A stretch of 64,000 bases of DNA from Caballeronia glebae (GTDB lineage Bacteria > Pseudomonadota > Gammaproteobacteria > Burkholderiales > Burkholderiaceae), in the NCBI RefSeq assembly GCF_001545035.1, contig NZ_FCOJ02000001.1, forward strand, positions 186,001-250,000. Direction: 5' to 3'. Shown here piece by piece: positions 46,797 through 55,262 of this stretch. The notes under the pieces are model-generated. The model did not search any database. It worked only from the letters and a program-made list of their open reading frames with translations, and was not told where the DNA came from. The translations under genes were made by a program, and so were the position numbers. Each line of letters starts with the position of its first letter. Position 1 is the first letter of the stretch.

Positions 46797-47975
46797 ATGG
46801 ACTTTTCGCTTTCACCGGAGTTGACCGATCTGCAGGCGCGCGTGCGCGCTTTCATCGCTGAAGAAATCATGCCTTTCGAGCGCGATCCGCGCTGCACGCC
46901 GCATGGCCCGAATGAGGCGCTACGTGCCGAGTTGATCGCGAAGGGGCGCGCGGCGCGGCTGTTGTCGAGCCACGTATCGCCTGAATTCGGCGGCCTAGGG
47001 CTGAGTCACGTGGCCAAGGCCATTCTGTTCGAGGAGGCGGGCTATTCGCCGCTCGGTCCCGTCGCGCTGAACATCGCCGCGCCCGACGAAGGGAACATGC
47101 ATCTTCTTGAAGCCATCGCCACGCCGCAGCAAAAGGAACGCTGGCTGCGCCCGCTCGCGGCGGGCGCGATTCGCTCGTGCTTCTGCATGACCGAGCCGCC
47201 GCCGGGCGCGGGCGCCGATCCCGCGATGCTGCAGACGATCGCCGTGCAGGACGGCGACGACTACGTCATCGATGGACAAAAATGGTTCATCACGGGCGCG
47301 CATGGCGCGGCGGTCGCGATCATCATGGCGAAGTTCGCCGACGGCCCCGCGACGATGTTTCTCGCCGATATGTCGAGCCCCGGCATCGTGATCGAGCGCG
47401 CGATGGATTCGCTCGATACGTGCTTTCCCGGCGGCCACGGCGTCGTGCGCTTCGAGGGCCTGCGCGTGCCGAAGGAAAACGTTTTGGGCGAGCGGGGTGA
47501 AGGCTTTCGCTATGCGCAAGTGCGGCTATCGCCGGCGCGTCTCACGCATTGCATGCGCTGGCTCGGCGCCGCGCGGCGCGCACACGATGTCGCGACGGCG
47601 CACGCGCGCCAACGTCAGGCGTTCGGCAAGGCATTGGGCGAGCACGAGGGCGTCGGCTTCATGCTCGCGGACAACGAAATGGACCTGCACGTGACGCGCC
47701 TCGCGATCTGGCATTGCGCGTGGGTGCTCGATCAGGGCGTGCTCGGCAAGCACGAATCGAGCATCGCGAAGGTGGTGTCGTCGGAGGCGCTGTGGCGCGT
47801 CGTCGACCGCTCGGTGCAGGTGCTGGGCGGGCAGGGCGTCACGCACGAAACCGTCGTCGCGCGAATTTTCGCGGACATGCGCGCGTTCCGGATCTACGAC
47901 GGTCCGTCGGAAGTGCATCGCTGGAGCATCGCGCGGCGCATTTTGCGCGGACCGAAGCCGCGCGAATCAGCCTGA
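46797..47975 (+). CDS. acyl-CoA dehydrogenase
   Basis: A 392-residue flavoenzyme. N-terminal helical domain FSLSPELTDLQARVRAFIAEEIMPFERDP, middle CFCMTEPPPGAGADPAMLQT and KWFITGAHGAAVAIIMAK, and the C-terminal FAD-binding part RQAFGKALGEHEGV and QVLGGQGVTHET. It oxidises an acyl-CoA at C2-C3, passing electrons to ETF. The ATG at 46797 has AGAGGA six bases upstream; a TTG two codons earlier is less likely. Chain-length preference is unknown. Confidence 0.9.
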   Translation: MDFSLSPELTDLQARVRAFIAEEIMPFERDPRCTPHGPNEALRAELIAKGRAARLLSSHVSPEFGGLGLSHVAKAILFEEAGYSPLGPVALNIAAPDEGNMHLLEAIATPQQKERWLRPLAAGAIRSCFCMTEPPPGAGADPAMLQTIAVQDGDDYVIDGQKWFITGAHGAAVAIIMAKFADGPATMFLADMSSPGIVIERAMDSLDTCFPGGHGVVRFEGLRVPKENVLGERGEGFRYAQVRLSPARLTHCMRWLGAARRAHDVATAHARQRQAFGKALGEHEGVGFMLADNEMDLHVTRLAIWHCAWVLDQGVLGKHESSIAKVVSSEALWRVVDRSVQVLGGQGVTHETVVARIFADMRAFRIYDGPSEVHRWSIARRILRGPKPRESA

Positions 47976-47986
47976 CGAATGCCGCA

Positions 47987-48238
47987 TCACTGCACGGTGG
48001 TATCGCCGCGAGCTTGCCGTTGCGCGATGATACGGCTCGCGCGCATGGCATTCTCGGGATAGTTCAGCCAGTCATTCGGATCGTAGCCGACCGAGCGCCA
48101 CAGCAGAAATTCCTGCCGGACCTGGGCGCGCGTTTTCGGCGCGTTCGGATCGGAGGATTGCGCTTGCGGTTGCGCGAGCGCGGAGGCGGCGCAACACAGA
48201 GCGAGCGCGCCGAGGATGATGCGGGAAATGGATGTCAT
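47987..48238 (-). CDS. DUF4148 secreted protein (second copy)
   Basis: An 83-residue protein with a signal peptide ending SALA (residue 22) and a short DUF4148 core: KTRAQVRQEFLLWRSVGYDPNDWLNYPENAMRASRIIAQRQA. GAGGTATTC stands before the ATG. The core shares TRAQVR and the GY-P-NYP pattern with the protein at 15566-15892. It is convergent with the acyl-CoA dehydrogenase gene, 11 bases apart. Confidence 0.8.
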   Translation of the reverse strand: MTSISRIILGALALCCAASALAQPQAQSSDPNAPKTRAQVRQEFLLWRSVGYDPNDWLNYPENAMRASRIIAQRQARGDTTVQ

Positions 48239-48301
48239 GACGAATACCTCATACCGCTTGGCACGGTTATTTGATTCTAGGTGACAGAACGAAAACGCGC
48301 A

Positions 48302-48346
48302 GAACACGTTTGTTCGTGTCCGGCACGTCGCGTTTCGCACGTGCCG
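48302..48346. promoter_or_regulatory. inverted repeats in the divergent region before the peptidase operon
   Basis: GAACA (48302-48306) with TGTTC (48311-48315), and CGGCACGT (48321-48328) with ACGTGCCG (48339-48346), form two adjacent perfect inverted repeats. They lie between the divergent DUF4148 gene and the peptidase operon and could be operators. Confidence 0.4.
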
Positions 48347-48441
48347 CGCGATGTTCGATATGTCGTGTACTGACCGATCGCCCTATACTCGATGCCTTCG
48401 GGCGGGGCGTTCCACGAAGCGCAGACAAACAGGCCGCAGTC

Positions 48442-49479
48442 ATGAGCACGTCGAGTGTTGCCATCACCAGCAGTTTTCCGGAGATGGACGAACTGAACGC
48501 GATTCGCGTCGCTGGTGGCGCGCGTTTCGCGTGGCGCACGATCGGCGAAGCGCGCGCCCGCGAGCATGCGTTTCCGATCCTGACCGCGACGATCGGCTCG
48601 GACGATCCGCACGCGCCCGCTATCGGCTTTTTCGGCGGCGTGCACGGGCTCGAATGCATCGGCACGCAACTCGTGCTCGAATACATGCGCGCGCTGTTGC
48701 GCCGGCTCGAATGGGACGACACGCTGCATCATCAACTGCGCGCGATCCGGCTCATCTTCATGCCGATCGTCAATCCCGGCGGCATGTTCGCACGCACCCG
48801 CGCAAATCCGAACGGTGTCGATCTGATGCGCAACGCGCCGCAAAGCGCCGAGGGACGCGTGCCGTTTCTCGCGGGCGGGCAGCGCATCGGGCCGTGGCTG
48901 CCGTGGTATCGCGGACCCGTCGATGGCCGTATGGAAGTGGAGAGCGCGGCGCTGCTTTCGGTCGTCGAGGAAGAGTTGATGTCGCGGCCGCTGAGCTTCG
49001 CGCTCGACTGTCATTCGGGCTTCGGCTGGGACGACAGCATCTGGTTTCCGTACGCGCGCACCGAGCGGCAGATGGCGCATCTGCCCGAAATGTTTCTGCT
49101 GAAGACGATGTTCGAGGAGTCGTATCCGCATCATGGCTATGCGTTCGAGCCGCAGAGCCATCAATACCTGTTGCACGGCGACCTGTGGGATTTCGCATAC
49201 GACCGCGCGCGCGCACCCAACATCTTTCTGCCGATGACGCTCGAACTCGGCTCGTGGCGCTGGATTCGAAAAAACCCGATGCAACTGTTCTCGCGTCTCG
49301 GCATCTTCAATCCGATCAAGGCGCATCGCACGCGGCGCGTGTTGCGGCGTCATCCGAACTTCTTCGATTTCCTCACGCGCGCCGCGTTCTCGTCGCGCCG
49401 CTGGCTGCCGAGCGGCGAATTCCGCGAGGACGTGTTGCGCCGCGCACGCGCGCACTGGCAGCGCACGGGCCTGCGATGA
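48442..49479 (+). CDS. M14-like zinc carboxypeptidase (DUF2817 family)
   Basis: A 345-residue protein with a zinc-carboxypeptidase fold. The HxxE zinc motif is in FFGGVHGLECIGTQL and the third ligand in LDCHSGFG, with MPIVNPGGMFARTRANPNGVDLMRN between them, as in the M14 family. There is no signal peptide, so it acts in the cytoplasm, perhaps on a peptide or amide. Its stop overlaps the start of the hydrolase gene, and that one overlaps a cupin gene. Confidence 0.82.
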   Translation: MSTSSVAITSSFPEMDELNAIRVAGGARFAWRTIGEARAREHAFPILTATIGSDDPHAPAIGFFGGVHGLECIGTQLVLEYMRALLRRLEWDDTLHHQLRAIRLIFMPIVNPGGMFARTRANPNGVDLMRNAPQSAEGRVPFLAGGQRIGPWLPWYRGPVDGRMEVESAALLSVVEEELMSRPLSFALDCHSGFGWDDSIWFPYARTERQMAHLPEMFLLKTMFEESYPHHGYAFEPQSHQYLLHGDLWDFAYDRARAPNIFLPMTLELGSWRWIRKNPMQLFSRLGIFNPIKAHRTRRVLRRHPNFFDFLTRAAFSSRRWLPSGEFREDVLRRARAHWQRTGLR

Positions 49480-50270
49480 GCCAGTGGATTCTTCTGCGCG
49501 GCCTCACGCGCGAAGCGCATCACTGGGGCGTGTTCGATGCGGCGCTCGTGGCGCATGGGCTCGTCGGCGCGGGCGAGCGCGCGATGTGCATCGATCTGCC
49601 GGGCAACGGCGTCGAGCATGCGCATGCGGCGCCGCTTTCCGTCATCGCGATGATGTCGTTCGTGCGTGAGCGCGCCGTCGCGCTGAACGTGCGCATGCCG
49701 TGCCGCGTGCTCGCGATGTCGCTCGGCGCGATGGTCGCCACCGCGTGGGCCGAACGTCATCCCGGCGAGATCGAGCGGCTCGTGCTGATCAACACCAGCA
49801 TGCGTCCGTTCGCGCGCACGACCGAACGCCTGCGTCCCGCGGCATGGCCGACGCTCGCTCGCGTCGCGAGAACGTGGACGCGACCCGAACGATGCGAAGC
49901 GCTGATTCACGACCTCACGTGCAATCGTGTGGACGCGCGCGACGCGGATATCGCGCAGTGGACGCATTTTCGGCGCACGCATGGCGCGAGCGCGGCGAAT
50001 GCGCTGCGGCAACTCGCGGCGGCGGCGCGCTTTCGCGCGGGCCGCGATGCGCCGCGCTGCCCTGTGTTGCTGCTATCGTCGGCGTCGGATCGGCTCGTCG
50101 ATCCGATATGTTCCGTGCGCATCGCGACGCAATGGCGCGCCTCGCACGCGGTACATCCGTGGGCGGGGCACGATCTGCCTCACGACGACGCCGACTGGAC
50201 GTGCAAAGCCATCGCCGCATGGCTCGACGAGCACGAAGCCGCGCGTGACATTCGCGTGACGAGCGCATGA
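49476..50270 (+). CDS. alpha/beta-hydrolase
   Basis: A 264-residue hydrolase. The first strand WILLRGLTREAHHWGVFD supplies the oxyanion hole, the nucleophile elbow is AMSLGAMVA (Ser), the acid is in SASDRLVD and the histidine in WAGHDLPHDD. The substrate is not predictable; esters, amides or lactones are possible. It is translationally coupled to the zinc peptidase before it and the cupin after it by ATGA overlaps. Confidence 0.86.
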   Translation: MSQWILLRGLTREAHHWGVFDAALVAHGLVGAGERAMCIDLPGNGVEHAHAAPLSVIAMMSFVRERAVALNVRMPCRVLAMSLGAMVATAWAERHPGEIERLVLINTSMRPFARTTERLRPAAWPTLARVARTWTRPERCEALIHDLTCNRVDARDADIAQWTHFRRTHGASAANALRQLAAAARFRAGRDAPRCPVLLLSSASDRLVDPICSVRIATQWRASHAVHPWAGHDLPHDDADWTCKAIAAWLDEHEAARDIRVTSA

Positions 50271-50797
50271 AATCCAACTTCGACGCCAATATGAAACCGC
50301 CCATCGTCAATCTCGAAACGCTCGATCCACAACCGCTGCCGCCCGAATTTGCACCGACGGGTCCCGCCGCCGAACGTTACGCGCCACGCATCGCGCGTAT
50401 CGGCGGCATGCTCGGCGCGAAGAAACTCGGCTACAGCCTCATCGTGCTCGAAGCGGGAAAGCGCGCGTTTCCGTTTCATCATCATCGCGTGAACGAGGAA
50501 ATGTTCTTCGTCGTGGAAGGCGAGGGCGAAGTGCGCATCGGGCAAGAGACGCATGCGATTCGCGCGGGCGATGTCATCGCGTGTCCGCCGGGCGATTCCG
50601 AAACGGCGCATCAGATCGTCAACACGGGCGCGCAGCCGTTGCGCTACCTTGCGGTCAGCACGATGCAATCGCCCGAAGTGGTCGAGTATCCCGATACGGG
50701 CCGCCAGGCCGTTCTCGTGGTCGATGAACCGGGCGTAAAAGGCTTGCGCGCCGTGTTTCGCGCCAGCGATTCGCTGGGTTACTGGGACGGCGAGTAA
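50267..50797 (+). CDS. cupin-domain protein
   Basis: A 176-residue cupin_2 protein. The first metal motif is FPFHHHRVNEEMFFVVEGEGEVRIG and the second PPGDSETAHQIVNTGAQPLRYLAVS. It may be a small metal-dependent enzyme or sensor. It is the third gene of the coupled operon with the peptidase and hydrolase. Confidence 0.86.
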   Translation: MKSNFDANMKPPIVNLETLDPQPLPPEFAPTGPAAERYAPRIARIGGMLGAKKLGYSLIVLEAGKRAFPFHHHRVNEEMFFVVEGEGEVRIGQETHAIRAGDVIACPPGDSETAHQIVNTGAQPLRYLAVSTMQSPEVVEYPDTGRQAVLVVDEPGVKGLRAVFRASDSLGYWDGE

Positions 50798-50941
50798 AGC
50801 AGGCACGACGATGGCGCATAACCATGGCGAATAAGCATCGTCGCGGACGTCTCGCGCTTCGTTGCACGTAACGGTCACGCCTTTCATGTTGACTCCCGTA
50901 ATGGGCGTGCCATTCGCGCGACGCCTTAGGGAAATCTCGTG

Positions 50942-50969
50942 TTGCAACGCAGCATCGCATTGCGTATGC
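50942..50969 (+). promoter_or_regulatory. candidate promoter
   Basis: TTGCAA (50942-50947) and TATGCT (50964-50969) are spaced by 16 bases, about 45 bases before the next small gene. This 216-base gap has no other recognisable element. Confidence 0.4.
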
Positions 50970-51013
50970 TGTTCTAGGCGGTGGCACGGGCCGCCGCTTC
51001 ATGCCTCGAACGC

Positions 51014-51346
51014 ATGGACATGAATAATCAAACGCCGGTAAGCACAGAGCGTTTCATCGGGCGGGCCGGTAAGCATTACGGCCATCTGCTTGAGGGAGCC
51101 GCATATATGGAACTGACCACATCGTCGCAACCGACGCTGCACGTCTTTCTTCAGGAAGGCGGGTGGCATTGGGGCATTACCGTCGAACGAGCGGCGGGAG
51201 GCGGAATGAAGGTCGTCGCGTATAGCGACGAAGGCTTCGAAACCGAGGAAGAAGCGCGCGAGGACGGCGAGCATGTCCTGCGCTCGGAAGACTGGCGCTC
51301 GCGCCAAAGCTTCGGCCGCGGCGAGCGGCGTCAAGGCTGTTCCTGA
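51014..51346 (+). CDS. conserved hypothetical protein
   Basis: A 110-residue soluble protein with no signal peptide and no recognised domain. STERFIGRAGKHYGHLLEGAAYMELTTSSQPTLHVFLQEGGWHWGITVERAAGGGMKVVAYSDEGFETEEEARE suggests a small alpha/beta domain. The start is uncertain: Met at 51014 or 51020 are both possible and no ribosome site is strong. A hairpin GGGCGA/TCGCCC (51349-51367) follows. Confidence 0.55.
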   Translation: MDMNNQTPVSTERFIGRAGKHYGHLLEGAAYMELTTSSQPTLHVFLQEGGWHWGITVERAAGGGMKVVAYSDEGFETEEEAREDGEHVLRSEDWRSRQSFGRGERRQGCS

Positions 51347-51420
51347 TCGGGCGACACACGCTCGCCCTCAACACGTTCCGCCGTTCTTGCCCCTCGTTGC
51401 ACCCACGTCTCATCGCTTTT

Positions 51421-51450
51421 TTTCACCTGCTTTCACCTGCTTTCGCCTGC
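51421..51450 (+). repeat. three tandem 10-bp repeats TTTCRCCTGC
   Basis: TTTCACCTGC, TTTCACCTGC and TTTCGCCTGC follow each other without spacer after a thymine run, 50 bases before the acetyltransferase start. The repeats could change the leader length by slippage. Confidence 0.75.
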
Positions 51451-51500
51451 ACCAGAAACGCGCGACACTAACGCACTTGCATTCCGACAAGGCGCGTCCC

Positions 51501-52394
51501 ATGTCGTCCGTTCCCTGCCCGTTGCACGCAACACCCGCCGATCCCCGTTTCGCGATACGCCCCATGACGCCGCGCGATGTCGACATCGCGCTCGACTGGG
51601 CCGCGACCGAAGGATGGAATCCCGGTCTCGACGACGCCCGCCCGTTCTTCGCCGCCGATCCGCACGGGTTCTTCGTCGGCACGTGGGAAGGCGCGCCGGT
51701 CGGCTGCATCTCGGCGGTCGCATACGGCGATGCGTTCGGTTTCATCGGCCTCTATATCGTGTGTCCGCAATGGCGCGGCAAGGGCTTCGGCATGCGCTTG
51801 TGGAACGAAGGCATGGCGTATCTCGGCGCGCGCAACGTCGGGCTCGATGGCGTGCTCGCGCAGCAGCCCAACTATCGGAAATCCGGCTTCGTGCTCGCGT
51901 ATCGAAACGTGCGATATGAGGGCGTTGCATCGGCGCACGAAGATCATGCCGATGGCGCGACGATCACCGATGCGCGAAACATTCCCTTCGATCGGTTGCT
52001 CGACTACGACACGCGTGCGTTCGCCTGCGCGCGCCCCGCGTTTCTGCGCGCGTGGCTGTCGCAGCCGCAAGAGCACGCGCGCGCACTCGCCGCGCTCGAT
52101 GGCGACGCGGTGTGCGGCCTCGCCGTCATGCGGCGTTGCGGCACGGGGCACAAGATCGGTCCGCTCTTCGCCGACGATCTGAGCACGGCGCGCGCGCTCT
52201 ACCGCGCGCTCGTGTGCGTTCTGCCCGGCGAGACTGTGTTCCTCGACGTGCCCGAAATCAACCCCGCGGCGGTCGCGCTCGCCGTCGAGCACGACATGCA
52301 GAGCGTTTTCGAAACGGCGCGCATGTACACGCGCGCGGCCCCGGACGTGCCGCTCGCGCATGTGTTCGGCGTGACGACCTTCGAACTCGGCTGA
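51501..52394 (+). CDS. two-domain GNAT-family acetyltransferase
   Basis: A 297-residue protein. Residues about 10-140 are a GNAT domain (AIRPMTPRDVDIALDWAATEGWNPG, FIGLYIVCPQWRGKGFGMRLWNEGMAYL, the last part being the acetyl-CoA motif). Residues about 155-290 form an acetyltransferase-18-like second half (YDTRAFACARPAFLRAWLSQPQEHARAL, GHKIGPLFADD). Related proteins include YitH-like enzymes. Substrate unknown. ATG 51501 follows AAGGCG. Confidence 0.85.
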   Translation: MSSVPCPLHATPADPRFAIRPMTPRDVDIALDWAATEGWNPGLDDARPFFAADPHGFFVGTWEGAPVGCISAVAYGDAFGFIGLYIVCPQWRGKGFGMRLWNEGMAYLGARNVGLDGVLAQQPNYRKSGFVLAYRNVRYEGVASAHEDHADGATITDARNIPFDRLLDYDTRAFACARPAFLRAWLSQPQEHARALAALDGDAVCGLAVMRRCGTGHKIGPLFADDLSTARALYRALVCVLPGETVFLDVPEINPAAVALAVEHDMQSVFETARMYTRAAPDVPLAHVFGVTTFELG

Positions 52395-52410
52395 AACCGC
52401 CAAGCCTCGA

Positions 52411-52605
52411 TCAGGCTGGCGGCGCGCCGTCGTGGAAGAAGGTCTTCAGTTGCGAGCGCAATTCGGGCGAATCCGTGTGCTGATGCACGGCGACGGCGTG
52501 CTGAACCGCCGCTTCCATCAGTTCGTCTTCGGTATCGGCGGATAGAGCGACGCTGCAATTCACGTCGCTCGGACACTCGCGGCAATCGATGTACTTGCGT
52601 GTCAT
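52411..52605 (-). CDS. DUF1059 small protein
   Basis: A 64-residue protein with the DUF1059 arrangement: KYIDCRECPSDVNCSVALSADTEDELMEAAVQHAVAVHQH. Three cysteines near the N-terminus and a His-rich helix suggest metal binding (inference). AGGAGG precedes the ATG perfectly. It is divergent from the nitrile hydratase operon; TATACT (minus, 52641-52636) may be its -10 box. Confidence 0.82.
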   Translation of the reverse strand: MTRKYIDCRECPSDVNCSVALSADTEDELMEAAVQHAVAVHQHTDSPELRSQLKTFFHDGAPPA

Positions 52606-52729
52606 GGCATCCTCCTCACATGAGACGCTGAATCCAGTATAGGCGGCGCGCAGCGGGGCTGCGACGACGTTTGCACGCGCGCGCACACTCCGGTAACGTG
52701 TGACGTCTGTGCCATTCGCGAGCCCGCTC

Positions 52730-53377
52730 ATGAGCCACGATCATCCACATCATCACGATCACGATCACACCGGCAGCGCTTTGCCGGAGATGGATCTGCG
52801 CGTGCGCGCGCTCGAATCGCTGCTGGTCGAGAAAGGCTATATCGATCCGCAGGCGCTCGACGTCTTCGTCGAAACCTATGAACACAAGGTCGGGCCGCGC
52901 AACGGCGCGCGCGTCGTCGCGAAGGCGTGGCGCGATCCGGCGTTTCGCACATGGCTCTTCGACGACGCCACCGCCGCCATCGCGTCGCTCGGTTTCACCG
53001 GGCGGCAAGGCGAGCACATGGTCGCGCTGGAGAACACGGAGAACGTACATAACATGGTGGTCTGCACGCTGTGCTCGTGCTATCCGTGGTCGGTGCTCGG
53101 GCTGCCGCCTGTGTGGTACAAGTCGGCGCCGTATCGCTCGCGCGCGGTGATCGATCCGCGCGGCGTGCTGAAGGATTTCGGCGTCGAGTTGCCCGCGCAA
53201 GTCGAGTTGCGCGTGTGGGATTCGACCGCCGAAGTGCGCTATCTCGTCGTGCCGATGCGTCCGGCCGGCACGGATCATCTCGACGAAGACGCGCTCGCCG
53301 AGCTCGTCACGCGCGACTCGATGATCGGCACGGGCGTAGCGCTCGCGCCATCGCGGGCAGTGGGAGCATCGGTATGA
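52730..53377 (+). CDS. nthA: nitrile hydratase alpha subunit, cobalt type
   Basis: A 215-residue alpha subunit. The metal claw VCTLCSC is at residues 111-117; Thr113 marks a cobalt rather than iron enzyme (which has Ser). Cys115 and Cys117 would be oxidised to sulfinic and sulfenic acids. The enzyme hydrates nitriles to amides. The N-terminus [13 protein letters not shown] is strikingly His-rich. ATG 52730 lacks a strong ribosome site. Its stop overlaps the beta-subunit start. Confidence 0.94.
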   Translation: MSHDHPHHHDHDHTGSALPEMDLRVRALESLLVEKGYIDPQALDVFVETYEHKVGPRNGARVVAKAWRDPAFRTWLFDDATAAIASLGFTGRQGEHMVALENTENVHNMVVCTLCSCYPWSVLGLPPVWYKSAPYRSRAVIDPRGVLKDFGVELPAQVELRVWDSTAEVRYLVVPMRPAGTDHLDEDALAELVTRDSMIGTGVALAPSRAVGASV

Positions 53378-54048
53378 ACGCGGCGCACGACATGGGCGGC
53401 ATGCAGGCGTTCGGCCCAATCGAAATCGACGCCTGCGACGCGCCGGGTGCATCGCCCTTTCATGCGGATTGGGAGCGGCGCGTGCTGGCCGTGACGCTCG
53501 CGATGGGCGCGACGGGGCAATGGAACATCGACACGTCTCGCGCGGCGCGCGAAAGCCTGCCGCCCGCGCAATATCTCAACAGCAGCTATTACGAAATCTG
53601 GTTCGAAGGCTTGAAGAAGCTGCTGATGGCCAAAGGACTCGCGAGCGCGCAAGAGATCGCGAACGGCCGTTCCGAGTCCGCCGCGAAGCCGAACGTGCGC
53701 GTGCTCAAGGCGGCGGACGTGAGCGCGGCGCTTTTGCGCGGCGCGCCGGGCGATCGGCCGGCCGCGTCGGCGGCGCGCTTCGCCGTGGGCGACGAAGTGC
53801 GCGCGAAGCTGATGAATCCGCCGACGCACACGCGTCTGCCGCGCTATTGCCGAGGCAAGGCCGGACGTATCGTCGCCGTGCGCGGCACGCACGTGTTTCC
53901 CGATGAAAACGCGCTCGGCCACGGCGAGCATCCGCAGTGGCTCTACACCGTGCGTTTCGACGCGGAGGATCTGTGGGGCGCGGACACGACCGCGTCTTCC
54001 GTGTGCGTCGATTGCTGGGAGCCTTATCTCGATGCCGCAAACGCGTGA
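53374..54048 (+). CDS. nthB: nitrile hydratase beta subunit
   Basis: A 224-residue beta subunit. It begins [16 protein letters not shown], the canonical NHase-beta opening, and ends with the SH3-like barrel [45 protein letters not shown]. It forms the heterotetramer with the alpha subunit and lines the substrate channel. Its ATG overlaps the alpha stop (ATGA). Confidence 0.94.
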   Translation: MNAAHDMGGMQAFGPIEIDACDAPGASPFHADWERRVLAVTLAMGATGQWNIDTSRAARESLPPAQYLNSSYYEIWFEGLKKLLMAKGLASAQEIANGRSESAAKPNVRVLKAADVSAALLRGAPGDRPAASAARFAVGDEVRAKLMNPPTHTRLPRYCRGKAGRIVAVRGTHVFPDENALGHGEHPQWLYTVRFDAEDLWGADTTASSVCVDCWEPYLDAANA

Positions 54049-54049
54049 C

Positions 54050-54853
54050 ATGACATCGAACGACAACAAATCGAAGCTGCACGAACTGCGCGCCGCGTTG
54101 CCCGAATTGCCTTTCGACGACGACGGTCCGGTGTTTCGCGCGCCATGGCAAGCGCAGGCGTTCGCGATGACGCTCGCGCTGCATGAGCGCGGCGTGTTCA
54201 CGTGGAAGGAGTGGGCGCACGCGCTGAGCATCGCGATCCGGGACGCGCAGGCGGCGGGCGATCCCGATCGCGGCGACACCTACTACGCGCATTGGCTGGA
54301 CGCGCTGGAACGCCTCACGGCCGAAAAGGGTTGCGTGAGCGAGGCGATGCTCGCGCGGCGGCGCGTCGAATGGGACGAAGCTGCGCGCGGCACGCCGCAT
54401 GGCCAGCCGATCGTCCTGAAGCGCATGCACGGATTGCCCATCGCCACGCTCGATGCGTATCATACGGCGACCTATCGGATCGAAGCGCGGCCGGACATCG
54501 ACATGAAAATCGGCGTCGCGAATGGGGCCGTGGCGTCCTTGCTCGCCGCGCACGGCGTCGAAAGCGCGGTGTTCGTCACGGCGTTCAATCCGTTCGGTCA
54601 TGTACTCGCGCCAGACGAGAATGCGGCGCGCCAGCGGGCGCTGATCGAGCGCGTCGGACAGATGGGTTTGCGTGCGCTGCCGGGCGCGGGCTTCGATCCG
54701 AAGGAAGTCTGGGTGGCAGAAGCAAGCCTCCTCGCGCTCGGTGCGACCCGCGCTGCCGCCGATGCACTGATGACGGAGTTCGAGCAGAACGCGATCGTGT
54801 ACGTCGATCGCGCGGGCGTGCCGCAATTGCTGCTTCATCCGGAATATCGCTGA
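54050..54853 (+). CDS. nitrile hydratase accessory protein fused to a DUF3293 domain
   Basis: A 267-residue protein in two parts. Residues 1 to about 118 match the nitrile hydratase accessory (P14K/activator) family: FRAPWQAQAFAMTLALHERGVFTWKEWAHALS and YYAHWLDALERLTAEKG, which delivers cobalt to the alpha subunit. From about 137, YHTATYRIEARPDIDMKIG and FVTAFNPFGHVLAPDENAARQRAL fit DUF3293, whose function is unknown. Usual activators end near 110-150 residues. The start is one base after nthB; an ATG at 54032 would overlap nthB. Confidence 0.85.
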   Translation: MTSNDNKSKLHELRAALPELPFDDDGPVFRAPWQAQAFAMTLALHERGVFTWKEWAHALSIAIRDAQAAGDPDRGDTYYAHWLDALERLTAEKGCVSEAMLARRRVEWDEAARGTPHGQPIVLKRMHGLPIATLDAYHTATYRIEARPDIDMKIGVANGAVASLLAAHGVESAVFVTAFNPFGHVLAPDENAARQRALIERVGQMGLRALPGAGFDPKEVWVAEASLLALGATRAAADALMTEFEQNAIVYVDRAGVPQLLLHPEYR

Positions 54854-54875
54854 CATCATTCACGAGGAGAAACTC

Positions 54876-55262
54876 ATGCCGCTGGTTCGCATCGATCTGC
54901 AGAAAGGCAAGGACAGCGCGTATCGCACGGCCATCGGCGATGTCGTGTACGACGCGATGCGCACGACGCTCGACGTGCCCGAGAACGATCGCTTTCAGAT
55001 CGTCGCGGAGCATGGCGCGACGGACTTCATCGTCGATCGCACGTATCTCGGCATTAGCCGCACGGACGATTGCGTCGTGATCCAGGTCACGCTCAACGAA
55101 GGCCGCGACGTCGCGAAGAAAAGCGCGTTCTACAAGGCCGTCGCCGATGGCCTGCACGAAAGGCTCAAGCTGCGGCGCGAGGACGTTTTCATCAGTCTCG
55201 TCGAAGTGAAGAAGGAGAACTGGTCCTTCGGCAACGGCGAGGCGCAGTACGCACCGAAATGA
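54876..55262 (+). CDS. tautomerase-superfamily protein, malonate semialdehyde decarboxylase-like
   Basis: A 128-residue protein with the catalytic N-terminal proline (MPLVRIDLQKG). It aligns over its full length, as I recall that family, with Pseudomonas malonate semialdehyde decarboxylase: Asp38 in VPENDRFQIV corresponds to MSAD Asp37 and NWSFGNGEAQ to DWSFGLGEAQ. But the two MSAD arginines (73 and 75) are Asn74 and Gly76 here, with Arg77 next. So a different hydratase, tautomerase or decarboxylase activity is likely. AGGAG precedes the ATG, 22 bases after the accessory gene. Confidence 0.84.
   Translation: MPLVRIDLQKGKDSAYRTAIGDVVYDAMRTTLDVPENDRFQIVAEHGATDFIVDRTYLGISRTDDCVVIQVTLNEGRDVAKKSAFYKAVADGLHERLKLRREDVFISLVEVKKENWSFGNGEAQYAPK

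Noticed and set aside
52640..52729. Sigma54 (-24/-12) promoter before nitrile hydratase
   Set aside because: GGGGC...TTTGCA looks similar at first, but the spacing between GG and GC is wrong.
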